Part shown: piece by piece, positions 43,432 through 53,373 of the stretch
Layout: each line of letters opens with the position of its first letter
Position numbering within the stretch: position 1 is the stretch's first letter
Origin: Paracoccus lichenicola
Lineage (GTDB): Bacteria > Pseudomonadota > Alphaproteobacteria > Rhodobacterales > Rhodobacteraceae
Assembly (NCBI RefSeq): GCF_009708075.1
Contig: NZ_WMBT01000003.1
Coordinates: 248,001 to 312,000, forward strand
Length of the DNA stretch: 64,000 bases
Direction: 5' to 3'
The notes under the pieces: generated by a model
What the model saw: only the letters and a program-made list of their open reading frames with translations
What the model was told of the DNA's origin: nothing
Databases searched by the model: none
Position numbers and translations under genes: made by a program

Positions 43432-44187
43432 ATGCAACCATTGCGAAAAGGCCGGTATCTGGCCCGGCTGGCCGGCACGTCCGACGACCTGCGCGCCGCG
43501 CAGCGCCTGCGCTGGCTGTGCTTTGTCGCCCGCAACGGCGCGGCGGACGACGGCGCGCAGCTGGAGGCTGACGCCCTGGACGCCCGCTGCCACCACATGC
43601 TGGTCGAGGATGCGGCGACAGGACAGCTGGCCTGCTGCTTCCGCTTCCTGCCGCTGGCGGACGGGCGCGGCATCGCCCGCAGCTATTCGGCCCAGTTCTA
43701 CGACCTGTCGGCGCTGGAATCCTTTGACGGCCCCATGCTGGAAATCGGGCGCTTCTGCGTCCACCCCGCCTTGCGCGACCCCGACATCATCCGCATCGCC
43801 TGGGCCGCCCTGACCCGCCTGGTCGAGGACACGGGCGTGCAGATGCTGTTCGGCTGCTCCTCCTTCATCGGGACCGAACCCGCCGCCCATGCCGAGGCCT
43901 TCGCGGTGCTGCGCGCCCGCCACCTGGCCCCCCGCCGCTGGTGGCCGCGCATCAAGGCGCCCCATGTCTTCCGCTTCGCCCGCGCGCTGCTGCCCGGCCA
44001 GCCCGACCCGAAACGCGCCATGGCCGCGATGCCGCCCCTGCTGCGCAGCTATCTGGCGCTTGGCGGATGGGTCAGCGACCACGCCGTCGTGGATCCATTG
44101 ATGCGGACCATGCACGTGTTCACGGGCGTGGAAATCCGGGCGATTCCCCCTGCCCGGCGCAGGCTGCTGCAGGCGGCAGCATCCTGA
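43432..44187 (+). CDS. olsB: L-ornithine N-alpha-acyltransferase (ornithine lipid synthesis)
   Basis: A 251-residue GNAT-fold acyltransferase. OlsB transfers a 3-hydroxyacyl chain from ACP to ornithine, the first step of the phosphorus-free ornithine lipids. Visible motifs: KGRYLARLAGTSDDLRAAQRLRW, then CCFRFLPL, YSAQFYDLSAL, EIGRFCVHPALRDPDIIRIAW and LFGCSSFIGTEP. The olsA gene, which adds the second acyl chain, is not in the window. Start ATG 43432 after GGGGGCG. Confidence 0.9.
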   Translation: MQPLRKGRYLARLAGTSDDLRAAQRLRWLCFVARNGAADDGAQLEADALDARCHHMLVEDAATGQLACCFRFLPLADGRGIARSYSAQFYDLSALESFDGPMLEIGRFCVHPALRDPDIIRIAWAALTRLVEDTGVQMLFGCSSFIGTEPAAHAEAFAVLRARHLAPRRWWPRIKAPHVFRFARALLPGQPDPKRAMAAMPPLLRSYLALGGWVSDHAVVDPLMRTMHVFTGVEIRAIPPARRRLLQAAAS

Positions 44188-44317
44188 TCCGGGGATTGCC
44201 TGAAGGATGACCAGACAGCCTAATCGGTCAGCAATTCCCCTCGTCTTGCGCGGCAGGCGGGCATCCTGCGAATGACGCCCGATTGACCTTTCCCGCGGCG
44301 GAACGCCCCTTCAAGGC

Positions 44318-45133
44318 ATGTTCGACAGCGTCCCCCCTTTGGCCCTTCTCCAGCGCAGCACGGGCGCCGCGCATGTGGTCCTGGGACCGCGCGGGCTGGT
44401 CGATCTGGCGCAAGGGGGTTCGGCCAAGGCGATGCTGCCGCGCATGACGGCGGGCCTGCCCGAGATCGTGTTCCTCAACACGGCGGGCGGGCTGGCATCG
44501 GGCGACCGGCTGTCCTTTGCGGTGACGCTGCGGTCCGGGGCGCGCGCGCTGGCCACGACGCAGACCGCCGAGCGGGCTTACCGTGCCGAGGATGCCCCGG
44601 CGCAGGCCGAGGTCCGGTTGACTGTCGGCGAGAACGGCTGGCTCGACTGGCTGCCGCAGGAAACGATCCTGTTCGACGGCGCAAGGCTGGACCGCGAGAC
44701 AACGGTGGACCTCGCCCCCGGCGCGGGCTGCCTGCTGCTCGAGATGATCGTGCTGGGCCGCCTGGCCATGGGCGAGCACCCCCACCGCCTGCACCTGCGC
44801 GACCGCCGCGTGGTGCAGCAGGCGGGGCGCGTGGTTCACCACGACGCCCTGGCGCTGGACGACGCCGCCCTGCCCCGGCTGGAGGGCGCGGCCCTGCTGA
44901 ACGGCGCGCGCTGCCTGGCGACGCTGGCGATGATCGCGCCCCATGCCCCCGACCTGCTGGCCCGCGCCCGCGCGGCGTTGGACGAACCCGGCGTCACCTC
45001 TGCGGCCAGCGCGCTGCCGGGGCGGCTGGTGATCCGGTGCCTCGCCCGCGACGACTGGCCCTTGCGGCGGCAGGTCAACCGGCTGCTGGCGGCGCTGCGC
45101 CCCGATCCCCTTCCCCGCATCTGGCAGGTCTGA
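44318..45133 (+). CDS. ureD: Urease accessory protein UreD
   Basis: A 271-residue UreD (UreH) that, with UreF and UreG, forms the chaperone complex delivering nickel to apo-urease. Conserved blocks are [15 protein letters not shown] near residue 48, [10 protein letters not shown], and [17 protein letters not shown], then [11 protein letters not shown]. Start ATG 44318 follows CTTCAAGG. It is the first gene of the urease-urea transporter block. The 130-bp gap after olsB shows no convincing sigma-54 or NtrC site. Confidence 0.93.
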   Translation: MFDSVPPLALLQRSTGAAHVVLGPRGLVDLAQGGSAKAMLPRMTAGLPEIVFLNTAGGLASGDRLSFAVTLRSGARALATTQTAERAYRAEDAPAQAEVRLTVGENGWLDWLPQETILFDGARLDRETTVDLAPGAGCLLLEMIVLGRLAMGEHPHRLHLRDRRVVQQAGRVVHHDALALDDAALPRLEGAALLNGARCLATLAMIAPHAPDLLARARAALDEPGVTSAASALPGRLVIRCLARDDWPLRRQVNRLLAALRPDPLPRIWQV

Positions 45134-45135
45134 CG

Positions 45136-45447
45136 ATGAACCTTTCCCCCCGCGAACGCGAAAAGCTGCTGGTGTCCGTCGCCGCGATGGTCGCGCGCGG
45201 CCGCCTGGCCCGCGGTGTCAAGCTGAACCACCCCGAGGCCATCGCGCTCATCACCGATTTCGTGGTCGAGGGCGCGCGCGACGGGCGCACGGTGGCCGAC
45301 CTGATGCAGGCGGGCGCGCATGTGATCACCGCCGACCAGTGCATGGCGGGCATCCCCGACATGATCGAATCCGTGCAGGTCGAGGCCACCTTTCCCGACG
45401 GAACCAAGCTCGTCACCGTCCACCACCCCATCCGCCACGAGGCCTGA
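45136..45447 (+). CDS. ureA: Urease gamma subunit
   Basis: A 103-residue structural subunit starting [24 protein letters not shown], with [13 protein letters not shown] and [24 protein letters not shown]. Length and motifs are normal for separate bacterial UreA. It is 2 bp after ureD and directly abuts the nickel permease gene (TGA then ATG). Confidence 0.97.
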   Translation: MNLSPREREKLLVSVAAMVARGRLARGVKLNHPEAIALITDFVVEGARDGRTVADLMQAGAHVITADQCMAGIPDMIESVQVEATFPDGTKLVTVHHPIRHEA

Positions 45448-46005
45448 ATGAAAAAGCTTCCGCTGACCGCCGCCCTGCTGCTGCCCCAGGCCGCGCTGGC
45501 CCATACCGGCCACGATCAGAGCCAGTTCCTGTCCGGCCTGACCCATCCCGTCGGCGGCACCGATCACCTGCTGGCGATGGTCGCGCTTGGCCTGCTGGCC
45601 GCCCAGATCGGCGGGCGGGCGCTGTGGGCGCTGCCTTGCGCTTTCGTGGGCAGCATGATCGCGGGCGGGATGGCGGGGGTCGCTGGGCTGCCCTTTCCGG
45701 GGGTCGAGCCGATGATCCTCGCCTCGGTCATCATCCTGGGGGCGCTGGTGGCGATGGCCGCGCGCCTGCCGATGGCGCTGCTGGCGCCGGGCGCGGCGGT
45801 CTTCGGCTTCGCCCATGGCTGGGCGCATGGCGCGGAAGGCCCCGCGCAGGGGCTGGCGGTCTATGCGGCGGGCTTCGCGCTTGCCACCCTGGCGCTGCAT
45901 GGGGCGGGCATCGCCGCGGGCAGGGCCTTGAACCATGGCGCTTTGTTGCGCGGCTTGGGCGGCGGCACCGCCGTCGCGGGCCTGGCGCTGGCGATGGTGG
46001 CCTGA
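45448..46005 (+). CDS. ureJ: HupE/UreJ-family nickel permease
   Basis: A 185-residue membrane protein with N-terminal signal-like segment MKKLPLTAALLLPQAALAH. The family's metal site is HTGHDQSQFLSGLTHPVGGTDHLLAM, and FGFAHGWAHG is conserved near residue 115. Six helices expected. HupE/UreJ proteins import nickel for hydrogenase or urease. Its insertion between ureA and ureB, with start immediately after the ureA stop, supports nickel supply for urease. Confidence 0.92.
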   Translation: MKKLPLTAALLLPQAALAHTGHDQSQFLSGLTHPVGGTDHLLAMVALGLLAAQIGGRALWALPCAFVGSMIAGGMAGVAGLPFPGVEPMILASVIILGALVAMAARLPMALLAPGAAVFGFAHGWAHGAEGPAQGLAVYAAGFALATLALHGAGIAAGRALNHGALLRGLGGGTAVAGLALAMVA

Positions 46006-46311
46006 ATGATCCCCGGCGAAATCCTGACCGCCCCCGGCGAGATCACCCTGAACGAAGGCCGTGGTCCGATCACCGTGATGGTCGCCAACACCGGCGACCG
46101 CCCGATCCAGGTCGGCAGCCATTACCATTTCGCCGAGACCAACCCGGCGCTGGATTTCGACCGCTCTGCGGCGCGCGGAATGCGCCTGTCGATCCCCGCA
46201 GGCACCGCCGTGCGGTTCGAGCCGGGCCAGTCCCGCGAAGTCCGCCTGATCCCCTTCGCGGGCGGCCGCGTGGTGCAGGGGTTTCGGAAAACCGTGATGG
46301 GGGCGCTATGA
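46006..46311 (+). CDS. ureB: Urease beta subunit
   Basis: A 101-residue beta subunit starting [19 protein letters not shown], with [21 protein letters not shown] and [13 protein letters not shown]. It directly follows ureJ. The last 15 codons overlap a 12-bp inverted repeat (46285-46296 with 46327-46338). Its stop is interlocked with the start of a small extra ORF rather than with ureC. Confidence 0.97.
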   Translation: MIPGEILTAPGEITLNEGRGPITVMVANTGDRPIQVGSHYHFAETNPALDFDRSAARGMRLSIPAGTAVRFEPGQSREVRLIPFAGGRVVQGFRKTVMGAL

Positions 46312-46481
46312 TGGGTCAAAACCAACCACGGTTTTCCGCAATCAGAAGCAATGCCTCCAAGGCAAGTATAGTAAGCTCAACTATCAATCTGATCCCCGAC
46401 ACGTCTGTTCTCCTAGAGAATAAGCTTCCAAGGGCATCATACGAATCGGCCGATCAGCGATATATGTTGGGTGCCCTATGA
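46308..46481 (+). CDS. Unrecognised 57-codon ORF inserted between ureB and ureC
   Basis: An open frame starting at ATG 46308 or 46311, overlapping the ureB stop, and ending in the TGA that overlaps the ureC ATG (46478). It reads [13 protein letters not shown], and then low-complexity Ser/Asn/Lys sequence to a YMLGAL end resembling the MGAL end of UreB. GC content is far lower than in the urease genes. Near-direct repeats (46297-46311 and 46467-46481, 12 of 15 matching) flank it, so it looks like an insertion that preserved coupling on both sides. No family is recognised. Confidence 0.5.
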   Translation: MMGQNQPRFSAIRSNASKASIVSSTINLIPDTSVLLENKLPRASYESADQRYMLGAL

Positions 46482-48163
46482 CCCGCCTGTCCCGCGCCGA
46501 TTACGCCGCGCTTTACGGCCCCACCACCGGCGACCGCATCCGCCTGGCCGATACCGACCTGTTGATCGAGGTCGAGCGCGACCTGACCATTCCGGGCGAG
46601 GAGGTGAAGTTCGGCGGCGGCAAGGTCGTGCGCGACGGCATGGGCCAGTCCCAGATGACGCGCGCGGACGGCGCGATGGACACCGTCATCACCGGCGTCG
46701 TGGTCTTCGACCACGGCGGGATCACCAAGGCCGACGTGGGCCTGCGGGACGGCCGCATCGCGGGCATCGGCAAGGCGGGCAACCCCGACACGCAGCCGGG
46801 CGTGACGCTGATCATCGGGCCGGGCACGGAAATCATCGCGGGCGAGGGGCGCATCCTGACGCCCGGCGGCTTCGACTGCCACATCCACTTCATCTGCCCG
46901 CAGCAGGTGGACCACGCGCTGCATTCCGGCGTCACGACCCTTCTGGGCGGCGGCACCGGACCTGCCCACGGGACGCTGGCCACCACCTGCACCCCCGGCC
47001 CCTGGCACATCGCCCGGATGATGGAGGCCTGCGCGGACCTGCCCGTCAACATCGGCATCGCGGGCAAGGGCAACGCCTCGGTCGCGGCCCCGCTGGAAGA
47101 ACAGATCCGCGCGGGCGCCTGCGCGCTGAAGCTGCACGAGGATTGGGGCACCACCCCCGCCGCCATCGACTGCTGCCTGTCCGTGGCCGACGCCATGGAC
47201 GTGCAGGTGATGATCCACACCGACACGCTGAACGAATCGGGCTTTGTCGAGGACACCATGGCCGCCATCGCGGGCCGCACCATCCACGCCTATCACACCG
47301 AAGGCGCGGGCGGCGGCCACGCCCCCGACATCATCCGCATGGTGGGCATGGCGAACGTGCTGCCGTCATCGACAAACCCGACGCGGCCCTATACCGCCAA
47401 CACGGTCGAGGAACATCTCGACATGCTGATGGTGTGCCACCACCTCGACCGCCGCGTCCCCGAGGACGTGGCCTTCGCCGAATCCCGCATCCGCCGCGAA
47501 ACCATCGCGGCCGAGGACATCCTGCACGACCTGGGCGCGTTCTCGGTGATCTCCTCGGACAGCCAGGCCATGGGCCGGATCGGAGAGGTGATCATCCGCA
47601 CCTGGCAGACGGCCCACAAGATGCGCCGCCAGCGCGGCCGCTTGCCCGAGGAGCAGGGCGACAACGACAACCTGCGCGCCCGGCGATACATCGCGAAATA
47701 CACGATCAACCCGGCCATCGCGCATGGCGTGTCGGCCCATATCGGTTCCGTCACCCCCGGCAAGCGCGCCGACCTGGTGCTGTGGTCGCCCGCCTTCTTC
47801 GGCGTCAAGCCCGAGATGGTGCTGGTCGGCGGCCAGATCAGCGTGGCGCAGATGGGCGATCCGAACGGTTCCATTCCGGTGCAGCCCATGTTCAGCCGCC
47901 CGATGTGGGGACACACGGGCCGGGCATCCGCGCTGTTCGTCTCGAAAGCCGGGCTGGACCACGGCGCGGGCGAGGGGCTGCAAAAGACCCTGATCGCCGT
48001 CGAGAACACCCGCGCCATCGGCAAGGCCGACATGATCCTGAACGCCGCCCTGCCGCAGATCGAGGTCGATCCCGAGACCTACGAGGTCCGCGCCGATGGA
48101 CAATTGTTAACTTGCGAACCTGCAACGGAACTGCCGATGGCCCAACGATATTTCCTCTTTTGA
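46478..48163 (+). CDS. ureC: Urease alpha (catalytic) subunit
   Basis: A 561-residue catalytic subunit. Nickel ligands H135-x-H137, the carbamylated K218 (in [10 protein letters not shown]), [21 protein letters not shown] and SSDSQAMGR are intact. The mobile flap Cys320 lies in [13 protein letters not shown]. It hydrolyses urea to ammonia and carbamate in the cytoplasm. Length is normal (566 in Klebsiella). Start ATG 46478 ([20 protein letters not shown]) is coupled to the inserted small ORF. Confidence 0.98.
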   Translation: MTRLSRADYAALYGPTTGDRIRLADTDLLIEVERDLTIPGEEVKFGGGKVVRDGMGQSQMTRADGAMDTVITGVVVFDHGGITKADVGLRDGRIAGIGKAGNPDTQPGVTLIIGPGTEIIAGEGRILTPGGFDCHIHFICPQQVDHALHSGVTTLLGGGTGPAHGTLATTCTPGPWHIARMMEACADLPVNIGIAGKGNASVAAPLEEQIRAGACALKLHEDWGTTPAAIDCCLSVADAMDVQVMIHTDTLNESGFVEDTMAAIAGRTIHAYHTEGAGGGHAPDIIRMVGMANVLPSSTNPTRPYTANTVEEHLDMLMVCHHLDRRVPEDVAFAESRIRRETIAAEDILHDLGAFSVISSDSQAMGRIGEVIIRTWQTAHKMRRQRGRLPEEQGDNDNLRARRYIAKYTINPAIAHGVSAHIGSVTPGKRADLVLWSPAFFGVKPEMVLVGGQISVAQMGDPNGSIPVQPMFSRPMWGHTGRASALFVSKAGLDHGAGEGLQKTLIAVENTRAIGKADMILNAALPQIEVDPETYEVRADGQLLTCEPATELPMAQRYFLF

Positions 48164-48177
48164 GGGAGGACACCGAC

Positions 48178-48690
48178 ATGATCACCGCCACAAGCATCAT
48201 CCGCAACGCGCCCGCGCCTTTCGACGGGGAAGTCTCGCTGGATTACGAAGGCCGCCTGATGCGCCGCAGGAAGCTGACCTGCGCGGCGGGCGAGTTCCTG
48301 GTCGATCTGCCCGAAGTGACCAGCCTGGAAGACGGCGACGCGTTCGAACTGTCGGACGGCCGCCAGGTCGTCGTGCGCGCCAGGCCCGAACCCGTGATGG
48401 TCATCCGCGGCCATCTGGCGCGGCTTGCCTGGCACATCGGCAACCGCCACACCCCCTGCCGGATCGAGGCCGACCGCCTCATCATCCGCCAGGATCACGT
48501 GCTGGAGGCGATGCTGCGCAAGCTGGGGGCCGAGATCTGCCACAAGGACCTGCCCTTCCGCCCGGAAGGCGGCGCCTATGGCCATGGCCGCACCTTCGGC
48601 CATTCGCACGGGCCTTCGGACGATCCCACGCATGACCACCCCCCTGCCAACGGCCACGACCATTCCCCCCTGCCCACCCATCACCACTGA
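48178..48690 (+). CDS. ureE: Urease accessory nickel metallochaperone UreE
   Basis: A 170-residue nickel chaperone. Residues 1-70 are the peptide-binding domain, and the metal-binding domain contains HLARLAWHIGNRHTPCRIE. The His-rich tail ([20 protein letters not shown], then [11 protein letters not shown]) can store extra nickel. Start ATG 48178 follows GAGGGAGGAC. Its last 59 bp also encode the start of ureF in another frame. Confidence 0.93.
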   Translation: MITATSIIRNAPAPFDGEVSLDYEGRLMRRRKLTCAAGEFLVDLPEVTSLEDGDAFELSDGRQVVVRARPEPVMVIRGHLARLAWHIGNRHTPCRIEADRLIIRQDHVLEAMLRKLGAEICHKDLPFRPEGGAYGHGRTFGHSHGPSDDPTHDHPPANGHDHSPLPTHHH

Positions 48691-49315
48691 GGCCGCGCGC
48701 CTGCACCTGGCCCAGATCCTGTCGCCCGCCTTCCCGGTGGGCGGCTTTGCCTGGTCGCAGGGCCTGGAATGGGCGATGGATCAGGGCGCTGTCACCCGCG
48801 CGACCCTGCCTGCGTGGCTGGCCGACTGGCTGGACCACGGCGCGGGCTGGTGTGACGCGGTTCTGGCCGCCTTATCCTTGCGCGCCACCGATCACGCGGC
48901 CCTGGACGATCTGGCCCGCGCGGCCTGCCTGACCGCGCAGCGCCTGGCCGAGACGGTGGAACAGGGCACCGCCTTTGCCGCCACCGTCGCCGCGCTGACC
49001 GGCCAGCCGCAGTCCCCTGCCGCCCTGCCCGTGGCCTTCGGCCGCGCCTGCGCCGCGCTGCCCCTGCCGCACGCCGAAATCATCGCGGCCTTCCTGCAAG
49101 CCCAGGCCGCCGCGCTGATTTCCGCAGCCGTCCGCTTCATGCCCCTTGGCGCGGTCGAAGGCCAACGGATGCTGGCCGCCCTGCAACCGGCGATCCTTGC
49201 CGCCGCCGCGCGCGCCGCCATGGCGACCGCCGACGACCTTGCCGGCGCCGCTTGGGGCGCCGACATCGCCGCCATGCGCCACGAAACCATGCCCGTCAGG
49301 ATATTCCGATCATGA
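48632..49315 (+). CDS. ureF: Urease accessory protein UreF
   Basis: A 227-residue all-helical UreF. Conserved [27 protein letters not shown] and [12 protein letters not shown], with C-terminal [17 protein letters not shown]. It recruits UreG to the UreD-bound apoenzyme. The only in-frame ATG (48632) lies inside ureE, so 59 bp overlap and the first ~20 residues (Thr/Pro-rich) are dictated by the UreE His tail. Stop overlaps the ureG start. Confidence 0.9.
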   Translation: MTTPLPTATTIPPCPPITTEAARLHLAQILSPAFPVGGFAWSQGLEWAMDQGAVTRATLPAWLADWLDHGAGWCDAVLAALSLRATDHAALDDLARAACLTAQRLAETVEQGTAFAATVAALTGQPQSPAALPVAFGRACAALPLPHAEIIAAFLQAQAAALISAAVRFMPLGAVEGQRMLAALQPAILAAAARAAMATADDLAGAAWGADIAAMRHETMPVRIFRS

Positions 49316-49935
49316 GCAACCACGGTCCCCTTCGCGTCGGCATCGGCGGTCCCGTCGGCGCGGGCAAGACCACGCTGACCGAACAACTGGCCCGCGCGCT
49401 CGCCCCGCGCCTGTCGATGGCGGTGATCACCAACGACATCTATACCCGAGAGGATGCCGAGGCCTTGATGCGCGCCCAGGTCCTGCCCCAGGACCGCATC
49501 CGGGGCGTGGAAACCGGCGGCTGCCCCCATACCGCGATCCGCGAGGACGCCAGCATCAACCTGGCCGCCATCGCGGATCTGAACGCGGCCTTCCCGGATC
49601 TGGAGCTGATCCTGATCGAATCGGGCGGCGACAACCTGGCCGCGACATTCAGCCCGGAACTGGCGGACCTGACGATCTATGTCATCGACACCGCCGCGGG
49701 CCAGGACATCCCCCGCAAGCGCGGGCCGGGGCTGGCGCGGTCGGACCTGCTGGTGGTGAACAAGACCGATCTGGCGCCGCATGTGGGCGTGGATCCCGTT
49801 CTGCTTGAATCCGACGCGCGCCATGCACGGGGTGCCCGCCCGGTGGTCATGGCGCAATTGCGCCACGGCAAGGGCGTGGGGGACATCGTCGATTTCCTGA
49901 TCGACCAGGGCGGCTTGCAGCCCCGGGCGGTGTGA
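49312..49935 (+). CDS. ureG: Urease accessory GTPase UreG
   Basis: A 207-residue SIMIBI GTPase. P-loop [10 protein letters not shown] near residue 13, nickel site [15 protein letters not shown] with the Cys-Pro-His motif, [12 protein letters not shown], and VVNKTDLAP. It powers nickel insertion into urease. ATGA overlap with ureF. It is the last urease gene, followed by a 185-bp gap before urtA in which no definite promoter is seen. Confidence 0.96.
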   Translation: MSNHGPLRVGIGGPVGAGKTTLTEQLARALAPRLSMAVITNDIYTREDAEALMRAQVLPQDRIRGVETGGCPHTAIREDASINLAAIADLNAAFPDLELILIESGGDNLAATFSPELADLTIYVIDTAAGQDIPRKRGPGLARSDLLVVNKTDLAPHVGVDPVLLESDARHARGARPVVMAQLRHGKGVGDIVDFLIDQGGLQPRAV

Positions 49936-50123
49936 CACTGCCTGCGCGTCGGGCAGTTGACTGCCATCCTGCCTGCATCCCGACCAGTTTCCGTATCGCC
50001 TGCCCCAAACCTGCCCGAAACCTGTTCAGCCGATCAAAAACCCGGCTTGCTGCCCCTGCGAAGGCCCTGCGCCTTCAAAGAAAACGACAGGGACACAGGG
50101 CCGAACGGCCGGGGAAGGTGATG

Positions 50124-51407
50124 ATGAGTAAACTGTCCGCGATGCTGGTGCTGACCACCGCCATGGCATTGGCAACCGGCGCGATGGCGCAGGAAGGGGA
50201 GCCGATCAAGATCGGCGTGCTGCATTCGCTGTCGGGCACCATGGCGATTTCGGAAACCACGCTGAAGGACACGGTCCTGATGATGGTCGAACAGCAGAAC
50301 GCCAAGGGCGGGCTTCTGGGCCGCCCGCTGGAAGCCGTGGTCGTGGACCCCGCATCCGACTGGCCGCTGTTTGCCGAAAAGGCGCGCGAGTTGCTGACCG
50401 TCAGCGACGTGGACGCGATCTTCGGCTGCTGGACCAGCGTGTCGCGGAAATCGGTGCTGCCGGTGATCGAGGAGCTGAACGGGCTGCTGTTCTATCCGGT
50501 GCAATACGAAGGCGAGGAATCGTCCAAGAACGTGATCTACACCGGCGCGGCCCCGAACCAGCAGGCGATCCCGGCGGTGGACTACATGGCCGATGAACTG
50601 GGCGTCGAGAAATGGGCGCTGCTGGGCACGGATTACGTGTATCCGCGCACCACGAACAACATCCTGGACGCCTATCTGAAGGGCAAGGGCGTGGCCGAGG
50701 GCGACATCTTCGTCAACTACACCCCCTTCGGCCATTCCGACTGGTCCAAGATCGTGGCCGACGTGGTGGCGCTTGGCGCGGACGGCAAGAAAGTGGGCGT
50801 CGTGTCCACCATCAACGGCGATGCCAACGTGGGCTTCTACAAGGAACTGGCGGCGGCGGGCGTCAGCGCCGACGACATCCCGGTCATGGCGTTCTCGGTG
50901 GGCGAGGAGGAACTGGCGGGCCTCGACACGGCCAACCTGGTCGGCCACCTGGCCGCCTGGAACTATTTCCAGACCGCCGAATCCGACGCCAACACCGCCT
51001 TCATCGCCGAATGGAAGAAGTTCATCGGGGATGACGAACGCGTGACCAACGACCCGATGGAAGCCACCGTGATCGGCTTCAACGCCTGGGTCGCGGCCGT
51101 CGAAAAGGCCGGCACCACGGACGTGGATCCCGTGCTGGACGCCATCGTCGGGGTCGAGGTTCCGAACCTGACCGGCGGCACCGCCACGGTCCTGCCCAAC
51201 CACCACCTGACCAAGCCCGTCCTGATCGGCGAAATCCGCGAGGACGGCCAGTTCGACATCGTCAGCCAGACCGAACCCGTTCCGGGCGACGCCTGGACCG
51301 ACTTCCTGCCCGAATCGGCCAAGCTGGACGCCGACTGGCCGGGCAAGGACTGCGGCATGTTCAACACGGAAACCAACACCTGCGTGCAGGTCCAGTCGAA
51401 CTATTGA
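50124..51407 (+). CDS. urtA: Urea ABC transporter substrate-binding protein
   Basis: A 427-residue periplasmic binding protein. Signal peptide MMSKLSAMLVLTTAMALATGAMA, mature start near QEGEPIKIGVLHSLSGTMA. UrtA hallmarks are FGCWTSVSRKSVLPVIEELNGLLFYPVQYEG and PMEATVIGFNAW. It captures urea for import by UrtBC and UrtDE. ATG 50124 is preferred over ATG 50121 because GAAGG sits at better spacing. A GC hairpin with CCTTTT follows at 51414-51442. Confidence 0.96.
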   Translation: MSKLSAMLVLTTAMALATGAMAQEGEPIKIGVLHSLSGTMAISETTLKDTVLMMVEQQNAKGGLLGRPLEAVVVDPASDWPLFAEKARELLTVSDVDAIFGCWTSVSRKSVLPVIEELNGLLFYPVQYEGEESSKNVIYTGAAPNQQAIPAVDYMADELGVEKWALLGTDYVYPRTTNNILDAYLKGKGVAEGDIFVNYTPFGHSDWSKIVADVVALGADGKKVGVVSTINGDANVGFYKELAAAGVSADDIPVMAFSVGEEELAGLDTANLVGHLAAWNYFQTAESDANTAFIAEWKKFIGDDERVTNDPMEATVIGFNAWVAAVEKAGTTDVDPVLDAIVGVEVPNLTGGTATVLPNHHLTKPVLIGEIREDGQFDIVSQTEPVPGDAWTDFLPESAKLDADWPGKDCGMFNTETNTCVQVQSNY

Positions 51408-51413
51408 CGTGAC

Positions 51414-51442
51414 GGGGGCGGTCTCAAGCCGCCCCCCCTTTT
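51414..51442 (+). terminator. Partial terminator between urtA and urtB
   Basis: GGGGGCGG (51414-51421) pairs with CCGCCCCC (51429-51436) around TCTCAAG, then CCTTTT. It lies 7 bp past the urtA stop. A leaky terminator here would allow higher expression of the binding protein than of the membrane components, as is common in ABC importers. Confidence 0.65.
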
Positions 51443-51458
51443 CCTCGGGAAACCGCCC

Positions 51459-53372
51459 ATGATCCGCCCGCTGATCGTTCTTTTGCTGACGCTGCTTTCG
51501 GCGCTGCCCGCAAGCGCGAACCCGGCGCTCGAGGCGGTGATCGCCCGGAACCTCGACCAGATCGAAAAGCCGTCGCGCCGCACGGTGGAACCGCTGGTGG
51601 CGGAGATCGCGGCGACCGGACCCGAGGGGCTGGCCCTGCTGTCGGCCTGGGCCAACCGTTCGCTTGGGGTAAGCGATAACGGGCGGCTGCTGATCGTCGA
51701 AGGCGACAGCGCGACCGATGCCGTGACCGGCCAGCCTGTCCCCGGCGCCGATCTCACCATGCTGCGCCCCAATTCCGGCGTGCGCGGCGTCATCGACTCG
51801 GCCCTGGTCGCGGGCGAGATTTCCAGCCCCGACCCCGCCCGCCGCGCGAGCGCCCTCGCCTCCATCGCCCGCGACGGCACCGCCGCGCATCTGGCCGCCC
51901 TGCGCGGGGCACCACCCGAGGCCGACCCGACCTTGGCCCAGCAGCGCGAGCGCGCCACCAACCTGCTGGCGATCCGCTTCGACACCGACCCCGCCGCCCG
52001 CGTGGCGGCCATCAACGGCCTGGCGGGGGACGTGGGCCTGGATTTCCGCGCCGCGCTGAACCCGCTGCTGGCAACGACCCGCATTGCCGCGCCTGCCGAG
52101 CCGCAAGCCAACATCGTCCGCGAACTGACGGTCGGCGACAGCGACTTCCCGAAGGAGGCCGCCATCGCCCTTCTCACGACCCAGGGCGTGCTGCAACCCC
52201 GCCTCACCCCCGCCGATCAGCGCAACGCCCTGGCCGCGAACATCGTGAACGGCACCGTCAGCGGCATCCCCGTGGCCGACCTGTCGGACCCCGCCGCCCG
52301 CGACCGCGCCTACGAGGCGCTGGAAGCCGCAGGCACCGTCCCCCCTGCCGCCACGGATGCCGAGGCCGACGCGGCCCTGGCGGCAAACCGCTTCTTCGAG
52401 ACCTACGCCGAACCGAACCCGGACGTGACCGACGCCGCCCGCGCAGCCCAAGTCCGCGCGCAGGTGCGGCTGGCGGCGATGACCGGCATCGACCTGGGGC
52501 TGGACGCGCTGTCGCTGGCCTCGATCTATTTCCTGGCGGCGATCGGGCTTGCCATCACCTTCGGCGTGATGCGCGTGATCAACATGGCGCATGGCGAATT
52601 CATCATGATGGGCGCCTATACCGGTTATGTCGTCCAGACCCTGATTCCCAACCGCACCCTGTCTTTGGTGGCGGCACTGCCGCTGGCCTTCGTCGTGACC
52701 TTCGGGGCGGGGGTGATCCTCTATCGCCTGGTGATCCGGCATCTGGCGCGGCGCCCGCTGGAAACGCTGCTGGCGACCTTTGGCGTGTCCATCGCCTTGC
52801 AGCAACTGGCGAAGAACATCTTCGGCACGCAGGCCCGCCCGCTGACCGCGCCCGCCTGGCTGGAAGGGGCGATCACGATCAACGACGTGATCTCGATTTC
52901 CTCGATCCGGGTGGCGATCTTCGTGCTGGCCCTGCTGTTCCTGGGCCTGTTCCTGTTCATCATGAAGCGGACGCGTCTGGGGCTGGAGGTCCGCGCCGTG
53001 ACCCAGAACCCCGGCATGGCGGCGTCGATGGGCATCAACCCCGACCGCATCGCCATGATGACATTCGGCCTGGGGTCGGGCATCGCGGGGATCGCGGGGG
53101 TGGCCATCGGGCTTTTCGCGCAGGTCACGTCGGAACTGGGCCAGCAATACATCGTGCAAAGCTTCATGACCGTGGTCGTGGGCGGCGTCGGCAATATCTG
53201 GGGCACGCTGGCGGGCGCGGGCCTGATCGGCATCCTGTCCAAGGTGATCGAGTCCTTCAATCCCTCGAACACCCTGGCCGCGCAGACCTTCATGATCCTG
53301 TTCATCATCATCTTCATCCAGTTCCGCCCGCGCGGCATCATCCCGCAGCGCGGCCGCGCGGCAGAGGCGTGA
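51459..53372 (+). CDS. urtB: Urea ABC transporter permease UrtB
   Basis: A 637-residue permease. Unlike LivH, UrtB has a long N-terminal region; here residues 1-20 are a signal-like segment and residues ~21-340 a helical Ala-rich soluble domain, before the membrane part beginning at LDALSLASIYFLAAIGLAITFG. Conserved MRVINMAHGEFIMMGAYTGY and VAGIAIGLF-type helices follow, ending RPRGIIPQ. Together with UrtC it forms the urea channel. Confidence 0.94.
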   Translation: MIRPLIVLLLTLLSALPASANPALEAVIARNLDQIEKPSRRTVEPLVAEIAATGPEGLALLSAWANRSLGVSDNGRLLIVEGDSATDAVTGQPVPGADLTMLRPNSGVRGVIDSALVAGEISSPDPARRASALASIARDGTAAHLAALRGAPPEADPTLAQQRERATNLLAIRFDTDPAARVAAINGLAGDVGLDFRAALNPLLATTRIAAPAEPQANIVRELTVGDSDFPKEAAIALLTTQGVLQPRLTPADQRNALAANIVNGTVSGIPVADLSDPAARDRAYEALEAAGTVPPAATDAEADAALAANRFFETYAEPNPDVTDAARAAQVRAQVRLAAMTGIDLGLDALSLASIYFLAAIGLAITFGVMRVINMAHGEFIMMGAYTGYVVQTLIPNRTLSLVAALPLAFVVTFGAGVILYRLVIRHLARRPLETLLATFGVSIALQQLAKNIFGTQARPLTAPAWLEGAITINDVISISSIRVAIFVLALLFLGLFLFIMKRTRLGLEVRAVTQNPGMAASMGINPDRIAMMTFGLGSGIAGIAGVAIGLFAQVTSELGQQYIVQSFMTVVVGGVGNIWGTLAGAGLIGILSKVIESFNPSNTLAAQTFMILFIIIFIQFRPRGIIPQRGRAAEA

Positions 53373-53373
53373 C

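Noticed and set aside
44188-44317. Search for a sigma-54 or NtrC site before ureD
   Set aside because: No TGGCAC-N5-TTGC-like match was found; the best partial matches lack the GC dinucleotide spacing.
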